Of a stretch of 29,314 bases of DNA, positions 1 through 7,380 are shown in pieces; the stretch's first letter is position 1, and each line of letters starts with the position of its first letter. Origin of the DNA: a virus. Position numbers and translations under genes: made by a program. A model generated the notes under the pieces. The model did no database searches, was not told the origin of the DNA, and saw only the letters and a list, made by a program, of their open reading frames with translations. The DNA lies in the IMG/VR virus record IMGVR_UViG_3300010334_000198, positions 1 to 29,314 of that record; one strand, written 5' to 3'.

Positions 1-1
1 T

Positions 2-1723
2 AAAGTGTCTTTAAACGGTAAAGAAAGAAACGACACTAACAAAAGCATTCAAAATGTTATGGGTAATTACGAGGACTTTGTTCTTACTGCGTTATCCATG
101 CAAAACAACAATACAGGTTTTATAGATATGAATCAAAAGGACCGTAAAGACCTCCTTTCTCAGTTCTTGGACATCAATGTGTTCGAAGATCTCTACAATC
201 TCGCTAACAATGAGATGAAGGAGGTCTCTGTTCTTTTGAAAGAGTATCAAAAAGAAGACTACTATCAGTTATTGAAGAAGGCAGAGTTCGATGTAGACAC
301 ATTTGAGATTGCATTGGAAGAAGCGAAAGAGGAAAAGTTAGCCATAGAAGCCAAAAGAACTTCAACTAATCGACTTATACTAAATAAAACCACTGAACTA
401 ATTCCAATTGACAACGATATTGTAGACATAGAAGAGTTAGAAGGTCAAAAGTCTACCATAGAAGTCGGTATTAATAAGCTGACCTCTTCTATGAACCTTA
501 ATGCAGATCTTATAAATTCAGTGGATAAAGAAATAGCCGAACTTAATACACAAACTGTACACGATAAGGTAATCAAAGACATAAATTTAGAAGACTATAG
601 TGAAAAGCTAAGAAGTCATAGATTGGATACAGAAGCTTTACACGAAAAGCGTATTGAATTGAGTCAAGCCAATACTAATCTACGTAATAGTAGGAAGAAA
701 ATGGAAAAATTGGCCGAATTAAAGTACGATCCTAACTGTAAATTCTGTATGGACAACGTTTTTGTTAAGGACGCAATAGAAACCAAGAATTCAATACAAG
801 AGGAAGAGAAAGCGGTCGCAAAATTAGAAGACGCAGTTAACACTTTAGAAAAGAAAATAAAAGACAGCTCTTCCGCAATAGAAATTAAAGACGCAAAAGA
901 TCAATACGACAAAGATTTACAAACTTTAGAAGCGCAAAAGAATAGACTGAATGCGAACGAAAATAATTTTAGAAAGCGACTTAATGATGCTGAGATTTTA
1001 TTAACAAATATAAACACAAAAATAGATTCTCACAATCAACAAGAGCAAGCGATTCAAAAAAATAAGAAGACAAACGCTGAAATAGAAGAGCTAAATAAGA
1101 CCTTAACAGCAATAGACAAAGAGTTGGACATCATTAACGATACTATATCAGATATTACTGCCAATAAGAAACTTGCAGAGAGCAACAAAACAAAATACGA
1201 GAAAGGAATAGCCAAATTAAAAGGCCTTGAGACCAAATTCAAAGATTATCAGTACTATTTACAAGCAGTACACAGAGACGGTCTTCCTCACAAGCTAATT
1301 GCCAACATTATTCCTCAAGTAGAAGAAGAGATCAACAACATTTTAGCGCAATTGGTGGATTTCCAAGTAGTTTTACACGCTGACGATAAAAATATAAATG
1401 CATACATCGCTTATGACGAAAATAATTTTTGGCCTCTTGAACTTACTTCAGGCATGGAGAAGTTTGTGGCAAGTTTGGCTATCAGAACCTCTCTTATCAA
1501 CGTATCCACTCTTCCTAGGCCTAATTTCATGGCAATAGACGAAGGCTTTGGAGCGCTTGATAAGACTAATTTGAGCTCAATGGTCATGCTTTTTGACTAC
1601 CTTAAGACGCAATTTAAGTTTATTATGATCATATCCCATATTGACTCTATGCGAGACGTGGTAGATCATCATATAGAAATAAACAAGGTCGATGGTAGAT
1701 CAAAAATAGAACAAGCCGCGTAG
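2..1723 (+). CDS. 46: gp46/Rad50/SbcC-like recombination nuclease ATPase subunit, 5' partial
   Basis: ATPase subunit of the phage SbcCD/Mre11-Rad50-type nuclease that processes DNA ends for recombination-dependent replication. The frame is open to the window edge (AAA codon before a GTG at 5), so the N-terminal Walker A lobe is missing. Numbering from the GTG: long Lys/Glu-rich coiled coil (about 70-410) split by a zinc-hook CxxC (C245-KF-C248); ABC signature LTSGMEKF near 480; Walker B FMAIDEGFGALD with D512/E513; H-switch IISHIDS near 545. This order is diagnostic of the Rad50/SbcC family. T4 gp46 is 560 residues; 573 are visible here without the N-lobe, so the coil is longer. The gp47 nuclease partner is presumably upstream, outside the window. 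It ends at TAG (1721-1723), which abuts a promoter-like element. Confidence 0.93.
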   Translation, partial: KVSLNGKERNDTNKSIQNVMGNYEDFVLTALSMQNNNTGFIDMNQKDRKDLLSQFLDINVFEDLYNLANNEMKEVSVLLKEYQKEDYYQLLKKAEFDVDTFEIALEEAKEEKLAIEAKRTSTNRLILNKTTELIPIDNDIVDIEELEGQKSTIEVGINKLTSSMNLNADLINSVDKEIAELNTQTVHDKVIKDINLEDYSEKLRSHRLDTEALHEKRIELSQANTNLRNSRKKMEKLAELKYDPNCKFCMDNVFVKDAIETKNSIQEEEKAVAKLEDAVNTLEKKIKDSSSAIEIKDAKDQYDKDLQTLEAQKNRLNANENNFRKRLNDAEILLTNINTKIDSHNQQEQAIQKNKKTNAEIEELNKTLTAIDKELDIINDTISDITANKKLAESNKTKYEKGIAKLKGLETKFKDYQYYLQAVHRDGLPHKLIANIIPQVEEEINNILAQLVDFQVVLHADDKNINAYIAYDENNFWPLELTSGMEKFVASLAIRTSLINVSTLPRPNFMAIDEGFGALDKTNLSSMVMLFDYLKTQFKFIMIISHIDSMRDVVDHHIEINKVDGRSKIEQAA

Positions 1724-1733
1724 ATATTTATTA
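1724..1733 (+). promoter_or_regulatory. Putative promoter element ATATTTATTA (copy 1)
   Basis: ATATTTATTA preceded by G, directly after the gp46-like stop and 15 bases before the GTG start at 1749. It is one of nine related elements in the window that sit before genes or gene groups. Its role as a -10-like late promoter is inferred from position and recurrence only. Confidence 0.5.
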
Positions 1734-1748
1734 CCAAACTGTTCTTAA

Positions 1749-3446
1749 GTGATCAAAAACATAATTGCTATATATCCAGGACGCTTCCAGCCATTCGGAA
1801 GGCACCACGCAGAGTCTTTTAATTGGCTTGCTTCTAAGTTTGGTAAAGACAAATCTTATATAGCTACCTCAGACGTAGTTAACCTTCCAAAAAGTCCACT
1901 TAATTTTAAAGAAAAGCAAGAGATTATAAGCAAATACGGACTTGGCAAAAATTTAGTTCAAGTAAAAAATCCGTATAAGGCTGAAGAAATCACTCAAAAG
2001 TACGATCCAAAGACCACTGCGATAGTTTTCATGGTTGGAGAGAAAGATATGAAGGAAGATCCTCGCTTTAAGATAGGAAAAAAGAAAGACGGTGGAGATT
2101 CTTACTTTCAAGAGTACAAACCCGGAATGAAAATGCAAGGCTACATGGAACATGGCTATTTAATAGTTGCTCCGCACACTTCTTACGACATTACAGGATT
2201 CGGTGAGATGAGCGGAACTACTATTAGACAAGCTTTATCTTCTAAATCCACACCAGAACAATACAAAAAATTATTTACCGATATCTTTGGTTGGTACGAT
2301 CCAAAAATAGCCGACATGTTGAAAAAAAAATTCTCTCAATCTAATAGTTTAAAAGAATCTATTAGCTTTGAGAAATCTCTTATACTAGAGTACTTAGTTT
2401 ACAACTTATTAAACGAAGGAGGAGCAGCTGGACACATGGCACACCCTTTCGATATTCCTTCAGTAAAAACAGGTAAAGATTTGTTAAGTGTATTCCAAAA
2501 AACTGGAGATTTTTTAACAAAGAATTCAGTTCCAGTAAAAATAGACGGAGTAAACGCTTCTATTAGATTGGCTAAAGTAGACGGAAAGACTCAGTTCGTA
2601 ATGGATAGAGGTTCTAATAAGCCTTTAGACGTTAAAGGCGTTACTTCTAAAGATCTTACTGATAGATTCGGAGAAGGACACGGCATGATTAGAATAGGCG
2701 GTAAAGTATTAGAGATATTCAACAAGACTTTACCCTCTATCAAAGGAGAATTGGAATCTTTGGGCATGCTAAACGATCCTAACAAGATGTTTAATATAGA
2801 ATATGTAGAAGGAAAATCAAACGTTCAAGAGTACGAGAGTAATTTCTTAGCAATACACAATATACTAGAACTTGAAAGAGTGAGTCCTACAAAAAGAGTT
2901 ACCAAAGAAGTCTCTTATAATAAAAAAGCATTGGCAGAACTTATTAAGAAGGTAAACCCAGTCGCTAAAAAGTATGAATTTGAAGTGATGGGAGAAATTC
3001 CAGCCAAATTAAAAACGAAACCTAACTTCGCCTCAGCTCTTTCTAAAAATTACACAGTAGTTTTAACAAAAGGAAAGAAAGAAACCAAATCATTGAACGA
3101 TTGGTTGAATGGAGCTAAAAATACCAAAGGTTTAAAGCTAAAGTTAAAAGACGGCAAAACTGTTGATGCACTAAGCAAGCAAGTATTCATATGGATAATG
3201 GATGGAAAACCAGTTGATCAATTGGTATCAGATATGAAAGACGCTAAAATAGCAATAGATTCATTTGTAATATACAATGCTACAATGTATTTAGGCGACG
3301 TAATACTAGACTCTTTAACTTCTCCATTGGGCGATGTTAAAGATCAAGAGGGAATTGTGGTTAGAGACAAGGCTGTATACGATAAGCCTTACAAAATAAC
3401 TGGATCTTTTATATTAAGAGGTCTTCAAACCGCTTTTGGAAAATAA
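1749..3446 (+). CDS. Bifunctional protein: nucleotidyltransferase domain fused to a DNA/RNA-ligase-like domain
   Basis: 565 residues, GTG start directly after an in-frame TAA; the first beta strand begins at residue 3, which supports this start. Residues 1-200 look like a NadM/NMN-adenylyltransferase-type domain: YPGRFQPFGRHH (9-20) and a C-terminal SGTTIR motif near 155-160. The canonical HxGH is changed to G17-R-H-H20, so the first His is lost. Residues about 224-565 look like a covalent nucleotidyltransferase (ligase) fold: K264-I-D-G motif I, NIEYVEG as a possible motif III, E534-GIVVR motif IV, and KPYK (546-549) as a motif V candidate. Between the two lies LVYNLLNE (ending at E223) followed by GGAAGHM, resembling a gp21-cleaved capsid-targeting peptide. 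Role inferred: NAD or nucleic-acid repair chemistry. Substrate unknown; activity of the first domain is doubtful. Confidence 0.72.
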   Translation: MIKNIIAIYPGRFQPFGRHHAESFNWLASKFGKDKSYIATSDVVNLPKSPLNFKEKQEIISKYGLGKNLVQVKNPYKAEEITQKYDPKTTAIVFMVGEKDMKEDPRFKIGKKKDGGDSYFQEYKPGMKMQGYMEHGYLIVAPHTSYDITGFGEMSGTTIRQALSSKSTPEQYKKLFTDIFGWYDPKIADMLKKKFSQSNSLKESISFEKSLILEYLVYNLLNEGGAAGHMAHPFDIPSVKTGKDLLSVFQKTGDFLTKNSVPVKIDGVNASIRLAKVDGKTQFVMDRGSNKPLDVKGVTSKDLTDRFGEGHGMIRIGGKVLEIFNKTLPSIKGELESLGMLNDPNKMFNIEYVEGKSNVQEYESNFLAIHNILELERVSPTKRVTKEVSYNKKALAELIKKVNPVAKKYEFEVMGEIPAKLKTKPNFASALSKNYTVVLTKGKKETKSLNDWLNGAKNTKGLKLKLKDGKTVDALSKQVFIWIMDGKPVDQLVSDMKDAKIAIDSFVIYNATMYLGDVILDSLTSPLGDVKDQEGIVVRDKAVYDKPYKITGSFILRGLQTAFGK

Positions 3447-3447
3447 T

Positions 3448-3858
3448 ATGACTGCAAAAGAAAAAATAGCATTACTACAAGATTTCGTGGAATACTGCGA
3501 AAACGCTTTAGATATAAAGAATCTACCAAAGATAAAATTTGTTTTTGATAGACAATGGGCTACTAACATGCACAGCTTTGGTAGATATAGAAATGGAGAA
3601 AGAGACGTGACTGTTTACATGAGAAACAGAAACATGGCAGATGTACTTAGAACTCTTGCACACGAACTAGTACATCACAAACAAAATGAATTAGGTAAAT
3701 TAAAACCTGATAGCGGTTCTACAGGATCAGATATAGAGAATGAGGCTAACGTAAAAGCCGGAATCCTAATGAGAGACTTCGGAAAAGAGCGAGAAGAGAT
3801 ATACGAATCCCAAACTATAAAGTTGGGAAATCTACTAAAAGAAATAAAAAGAAAGTAA
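3448..3858 (+). CDS. Zincin-type metallopeptidase (HExxH) with a C-terminal capsid-targeting-like tail
   Basis: 136 residues from the ATG in the TAATATG junction with the previous gene; a TTG 12 bases upstream would overlap that gene and is less likely. The core carries LAHELVHHKQ with H72-E73-x-x-H76, the zinc-binding and catalytic motif of zincins, and ENEA (E97/E99) about 20 residues later as a probable third ligand. The short size and absence of a signal peptide suggest a cytoplasmic or packaged SprT/minimal-zincin-like enzyme; the family is not certain. The last 15 residues (TIKLGNLLKEIKRK) nearly repeat the N-terminus of the gene at 5460 (MIKLGNLLNEI). That peptide type normally sits at N-termini, so its position at the C-terminus is odd. 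It shares a transcription unit with its neighbours. Confidence 0.75.
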   Translation: MTAKEKIALLQDFVEYCENALDIKNLPKIKFVFDRQWATNMHSFGRYRNGERDVTVYMRNRNMADVLRTLAHELVHHKQNELGKLKPDSGSTGSDIENEANVKAGILMRDFGKEREEIYESQTIKLGNLLKEIKRK

Positions 3859-3859
3859 T

Positions 3860-4432
3860 ATGGAACAATCAGTTTTGAAAAAAGAGTTTAGCAAGAAAGA
3901 TGTTCAGAGAATGAGGAACATTATTGGTGGTAAAACAGGAGATGCTACGCAGACTCTTGCAGGTTGGGAAAAGAAATCTATAGATCATACAGAAGGAGAC
4001 GTTTGGGAAGAAGATGGACGCACTTGGACTATAAAGAGTGGAATTAAGCAGAACGTTACCAAACTAGACGGCATAAAAAAGATGGTGGTATTACCAATAG
4101 CTTGTCCCAATTGTGGTAAGCACATGAAAATCACAGAAGCCAATAAAAAAATGTACTCAATTCACAGCATGTGCTTAGATTGCGTGGTTAAAATGGAAGG
4201 CAAGATAAAAGCAACAGGTGGATGGGAGGAATATGAAAGAGGAATGGTTAAAGCCAACGCCGCGGCAAGTTTGATAGATTTTGAAAACGCAGTAGACGCA
4301 TGGTATAAAGAAAAAGATTCGTTTGTATCGGAATCAGGAGAGATAGAAAGTTGGGGAGGCGGAGATAAAAAGAAGATATACGAAGAAATTAAAGCAAAAT
4401 TAGAAGAGATCAAAAGTTCCGATATTTATTAA
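3860..4432 (+). CDS. Zinc-ribbon protein of unknown function
   Basis: 190 residues, ATG in a TAATATGG junction one base after the previous stop. Two CxxC pairs, C82-PN-C85 and C105-LD-C108, form a probable zinc ribbon in mid-protein. The N-terminal third is basic (KKEFSKKDVQRMRN) and contains DVWEEDGRTWTIKSGIKQN, a motif I recall from T4-like marine phage hypotheticals but cannot name. The C-terminal third is helical and charged (KKKIYEEIKAKLEEIKSS). A nucleic-acid-binding or protein-binding role is possible, but the sequence does not decide. The stop overlaps a promoter-like element that precedes the next gene. Confidence 0.7.
   Translation: MEQSVLKKEFSKKDVQRMRNIIGGKTGDATQTLAGWEKKSIDHTEGDVWEEDGRTWTIKSGIKQNVTKLDGIKKMVVLPIACPNCGKHMKITEANKKMYSIHSMCLDCVVKMEGKIKATGGWEEYERGMVKANAAASLIDFENAVDAWYKEKDSFVSESGEIESWGGGDKKKIYEEIKAKLEEIKSSDIY
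4422..4431 (+). promoter_or_regulatory. Putative promoter element ATATTTATTA (copy 2)
   Basis: ATATTTATTA preceded by G, identical over 11 bases to copy 1, overlapping the last codons of the zinc-ribbon gene and 16 bases before the ATG at 4448. It would serve the run of genes 4448-10004. Confidence 0.5.
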
Positions 4433-4447
4433 TAAAATTTTTTATAA

Positions 4448-5092
4448 ATGCCAGCGGTATCTAAAAAGCAACAAAAATTCATGGGAATTGTTCATGGATT
4501 GCAAAAAGGAACAGTAAAACCTTCAGAGGTATCTAAAAAAGCACAAAACGTAGCAAAACAAATGAAACCATCATCAGCAACTGACTTCGCGGCCACAAAA
4601 CATAAAGGCCTTCCTACAAAAGCCAAAAAAATTAAAAAAGAAAGCATAGACGGAGCTATCGATACTTTATACATGGTTAAAAAGCCTTACGCTGGCTGTG
4701 AATTGACTTCGTTAGTTCATCCAATCGATCCTTTATTGGGCATCGGAGCAGGTCATCAAGTAGTTCCAGATCAAGTTCACGCTGTATTTGCCGACCAAGA
4801 TCATGCGCAACAAGTAGCTCAAGACCTTTTTGAAGAACACTCTCAAAAAATGGAAGCTTTAGAAGAAAAGAAAGGCGCAGTAACAGGCAAAATCTCTTCA
4901 GCTATCGACTCTTTAGAGAAGAAAAGAAAGGAACACGTTGATTTGGCTAAAGCAGATCCTAAAAACGCATCACAACACAAAGAACACATCGCTAAATTAG
5001 CTACGAAGATAGACGATTTAATGAGTAAGCTTGAAAGAGTTGAAAAATCAAAGAAAGCTAAGCAAGACGATTCTAAAAAAAATAAAAAATAA
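4448..5092 (+). CDS. DUF3008-like protein with a C-terminal coiled coil
   Basis: 214 residues. Residues 1-60 (starting MPAVSKKQQKFMGIVHGLQ and ending DFAATKHKGLP) match my memory of the small DUF3008 family found in bacteria and phages, whose function is unknown. Residues about 75-130 form a globular part with several His (HPIDPLLGIGAGHQ, HAVFADQDHAQQ). Residues 135-214 are Lys/Glu-rich and predicted to be a coiled coil ending in a strongly basic tail. The basic character fits an internal head or DNA-binding protein, which is inference. No Shine-Dalgarno; the start is preceded by TTTTTTATAA. A promoter-like element lies 16 bases upstream. Confidence 0.72.
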   Translation: MPAVSKKQQKFMGIVHGLQKGTVKPSEVSKKAQNVAKQMKPSSATDFAATKHKGLPTKAKKIKKESIDGAIDTLYMVKKPYAGCELTSLVHPIDPLLGIGAGHQVVPDQVHAVFADQDHAQQVAQDLFEEHSQKMEALEEKKGAVTGKISSAIDSLEKKRKEHVDLAKADPKNASQHKEHIAKLATKIDDLMSKLERVEKSKKAKQDDSKKNKK

Positions 5093-5097
5093 CAAAA

Positions 5098-5460
5098 ATG
5101 GATCAATTCTCAACACTAATCGGAACTTTGATGCAAAGCCGCAATCAGGCTCACATCTATCACTTACAAACTGAATCTTTTGCAGCGCATGCAGCATTGA
5201 ATACATACTATGATGAGATTGTTGAGCTATTTGATGGCTTAGTTGAGTCTTATCAAGGTCGCTATGGTATTTTAAGAAACTATAAAATGGCGGGAGCTAT
5301 CAAAGAAGACGACAATCCTATTGTTTACTTCGAAGCGCTTACAAAATTCGTAGAAACAATAAGAATGAAATGTCCTCAAGACTCTTATATTCAAAATCAG
5401 ATCGATACTGTAGTTGAATTATTAGAATCTACCAAATATAAATTAATATATTTGCACTAA
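5098..5460 (+). CDS. Dps/ferritin-like small helical protein
   Basis: 120 residues, all helical by appearance. Residues 19-43 have H19, H22, H31, D39, E40 and E43 in a pattern (AHIYHLQTESFAAHAALN then YYDEIVELFDG) resembling the ferroxidase-site helices of Dps/ferritin-like proteins. A phage family of this kind (DUF5856, from memory) shares this look. Possible role: iron or peroxide protection of DNA, or a structural four-helix bundle; this is inference. The protein is shorter than typical Dps (about 160), so the later helices may be reduced. The stop TAA overlaps the next ATG (TAATG), suggesting translational coupling to the gene at 5460. Confidence 0.62.
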   Translation: MDQFSTLIGTLMQSRNQAHIYHLQTESFAAHAALNTYYDEIVELFDGLVESYQGRYGILRNYKMAGAIKEDDNPIVYFEALTKFVETIRMKCPQDSYIQNQIDTVVELLESTKYKLIYLH

Positions 5461-5846
5461 TGATAAAATTAGGTAACCTATTAAACGAAATATTACAAGA
5501 AAAGTCTTGTTGGAGAGGATATGTCGCTAAAGGTACCAAGAAAAAAGGAGATAGAACAGTTCCTAACTGCGTTCCTTTAGAAGAGGAAGAGCAATTAGAA
5601 GAAGCCGAATATCACGGTAGAAAAGTTACTCTTAATAAACCGTTTCTAACTCCTGATGGACCTAAAAAGCGATCAGTATACGTTAAGAACGATAAAGGAA
5701 ACGTAGTTAAAGTAAATTTCGGTCAAAAAGGAGTCGCAATTAAGAAACACTTACCTAAACATAGAAAATCTTATAGAGCAAGACACGGATGTAGTAATCC
5801 TGGACCAAAATGGAAAGCAAATTATTGGAGTTGTAAAGCCTGGTAA
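5460..5846 (+). CDS. Small Cys-containing mosaic protein with a capsid-targeting-like N-terminus
   Basis: 128 residues, start overlapping the previous stop by one base. The N-terminus MIKLGNLLNE|IL resembles T4 internal-protein targeting peptides cleaved by gp21 after Glu. Then follow two small modules: CWRGYVAKGTKKKGDRTVPNC (17-37) and a C-terminal block from about EYHGRKVTLNKPF to the end that includes ARHGC, NPGPKWKANYW and SCKAW. Four Cys and several His could bind a metal. I recall the second module as a recurring domain of unknown function in marine T4-like phages, often attached to other proteins. The protein is strongly basic. A packaged DNA-associated role is inference. Confidence 0.7.
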   Translation: MIKLGNLLNEILQEKSCWRGYVAKGTKKKGDRTVPNCVPLEEEEQLEEAEYHGRKVTLNKPFLTPDGPKKRSVYVKNDKGNVVKVNFGQKGVAIKKHLPKHRKSYRARHGCSNPGPKWKANYWSCKAW

Positions 5847-5849
5847 ATT

Positions 5850-6530
5850 ATGATAAAATTATTAGACATACTATTAGAAATGGGAGCGGCTACAATAAAG
5901 CCAATCATGCATTTGTACGATGAAGATCCAAAAGCGGTTTCATCTATTATATTTCCAAACAATCCAAATGCTTCTAGAGAAGAGGTAGAACACGAATTGA
6001 TGGCTGCTTCTTACGAAGATTTCACTCAATACAGAGATGAATTGGGAATAGAAATAGAGGAAGCAGAAAGAACTAAAGCTGGAAGAAAGGTAAACAAAGC
6101 CTATCTTACCAAGAATAAGTCAGCAATGAAAGGAGAGATAGACAGAGTAGCTAAATTAAGCAACGATGATCCCTCAGCTTACACAAAATGGGACGCAGAT
6201 TACGCAGACAAAGACAAAAAGAAACCTTACAAGACCAAAAAATCAGTAGCAACCTCAGCTTACGAAAAAAGATTCGGAGAAAGTATTAACGAAGGAGACG
6301 CAGATACAGCACTATCAAATAAAGCAAAAGCAACCGGCATATCAAAAACAGTTTTAAGAGGCGTATACGATAAAGGCTTAGCTGCTTGGAAAACTGGGCA
6401 CAGACCTGGAGTTGGACAACATCAGTGGGCAATGGCAAGAGTTAATTCTTTTGTAACTGGAAAGGGCGGTGCTAGAAAAGCAGACAAAGGTTTATGGAAA
6501 AAAGCAAGCAAATCGAAAAATAAAAAATAA
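5850..6530 (+). CDS. Basic mosaic protein (possible DUF5824 module) with a capsid-targeting-like N-terminus
   Basis: 226 residues. The N-terminus MIKLLDILLE|MGAAT is of the L-x-x-E targeting type. Residues about 15-70 are acidic. A second module begins KAGRKVNKAYLTKNKSAMKG and runs to AYEKRFGES. The C-terminal 75 residues (from ALSNKAKATGISKTVLRG through WKTGHRPGVGQHQWAMARVN to WKKASKSKNKK) match a phage domain of unknown function that I believe is DUF5824, but I cannot verify the number. The basic tail suggests nucleic-acid contact. Its stop overlaps the next ATG (TAATG). Same transcription unit as its neighbours. Confidence 0.7.
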   Translation: MIKLLDILLEMGAATIKPIMHLYDEDPKAVSSIIFPNNPNASREEVEHELMAASYEDFTQYRDELGIEIEEAERTKAGRKVNKAYLTKNKSAMKGEIDRVAKLSNDDPSAYTKWDADYADKDKKKPYKTKKSVATSAYEKRFGESINEGDADTALSNKAKATGISKTVLRGVYDKGLAAWKTGHRPGVGQHQWAMARVNSFVTGKGGARKADKGLWKKASKSKNKK

Positions 6531-7372
6531 TGAAACTTACAGACTTACTTAAAGAGGCAATTTCTTACAAAAAATCAGGATTAAAGAATCCAGGCAAGGC
6601 CGATTTAAATCACGATAACGAAATCTCTTCTTACGAAAAGAAAAGAGGCGGAGCCATAGAAAAAAACATGAAAACGGAATTTAAAACACAAATACCGAAC
6701 GCTCCAACAATTAAATTTGGTAACGAAGAGAGACCCGTAGAAACAATGCCTTCTTTGAGCAGCTCAGAAATGACCACAATGGCAAATCAGTGCGAAGAGT
6801 GCGGAGCTCCAATGATGTACGAAGATAAAATGTGTATGGAGTGCGGATACATGCAAGAAGATGGCGACGCTACTTCTTTGCCATCTTCTCTTATTCCAGG
6901 ACCAGTTAAAGACGATGAGGATCAATTTTCTGAAGGAATGGATCACGAAGTTTCAATGGCAAAATCAAGCCTAAAAAATATAATAAGCAACGCAAGTCAA
7001 TTGTTAAATAAATTGGGAGACGAAGAAATTGATATTCCAGCCTGGGTTCAAGATCACATTACAAACTCAGACAATTATATTAGTCAAGCAAACGACGGAT
7101 ACTACGAATACGAATCAGAAGACGAACCTGAATACAATGACGGCGCAAGTTTACAAGATTTGATGGAGAGAAAGAAAAAGCCTTCTGCTGGTTTATCTAA
7201 AACTCAAAAATCTGCCATCGTAAAGAAAGCAAAAGCTGGTGGAGACATTGGTAAAAAAGGAAGTGGTTTTGCAGCAGTTGAAAAATCAGCAAAAGCTAGC
7301 GGAGCCGATAATCCTAAAGCAGTAGCCGCAGCAGCAATGTGGAAAGGCGCAGCAAAACGTGCACATAAATAA
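6530..7372 (+). CDS. Mosaic protein with EF-hand-like loop, zinc ribbon and capsid-targeting-like N-terminus
   Basis: 280 residues assembled from small modules. 1-9: MKLTDLLKE|A, an L-x-x-E targeting-like peptide. 25-36: D-x-N-x-D-x-E-I-x-x-x-E, a good calcium-binding EF-hand/dockerin-type loop. 88-105: CxxC-x10-CxxC zinc ribbon (CEEC and CMEC). About 140-195: MAKSSLKNIISNASQLLNKL followed by IPAWVQDHIT and NYISQANDGYYEY, a helical module I recall from many phage hypotheticals. About 215-280: AGLSKTQKSAIVKKAKAGG followed by a Lys/Ala-rich tail ending MWKGAAKRAHK. The whole combination is unusual. Function unknown; a packaged internal protein is the preferred inference. It starts in the TAATG overlap with the preceding gene. 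Confidence 0.72.
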   Translation: MKLTDLLKEAISYKKSGLKNPGKADLNHDNEISSYEKKRGGAIEKNMKTEFKTQIPNAPTIKFGNEERPVETMPSLSSSEMTTMANQCEECGAPMMYEDKMCMECGYMQEDGDATSLPSSLIPGPVKDDEDQFSEGMDHEVSMAKSSLKNIISNASQLLNKLGDEEIDIPAWVQDHITNSDNYISQANDGYYEYESEDEPEYNDGASLQDLMERKKKPSAGLSKTQKSAIVKKAKAGGDIGKKGSGFAAVEKSAKASGADNPKAVAAAAMWKGAAKRAHK

Positions 7373-7380
7373 TTATAAAC

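Noticed and set aside
3436-3447. Upstream TTG start for the metallopeptidase gene
   Set aside because: It would overlap the end of the previous gene; the ATG at 3448 in the common TAATATG junction is more convincing.
4441-4450. TTTATAAATG resembling a T4 late promoter TATAAATA
   Set aside because: It contains the start codon of the gene at 4448, so it cannot be a -10 element for that gene; it is more likely A/T-rich start context.
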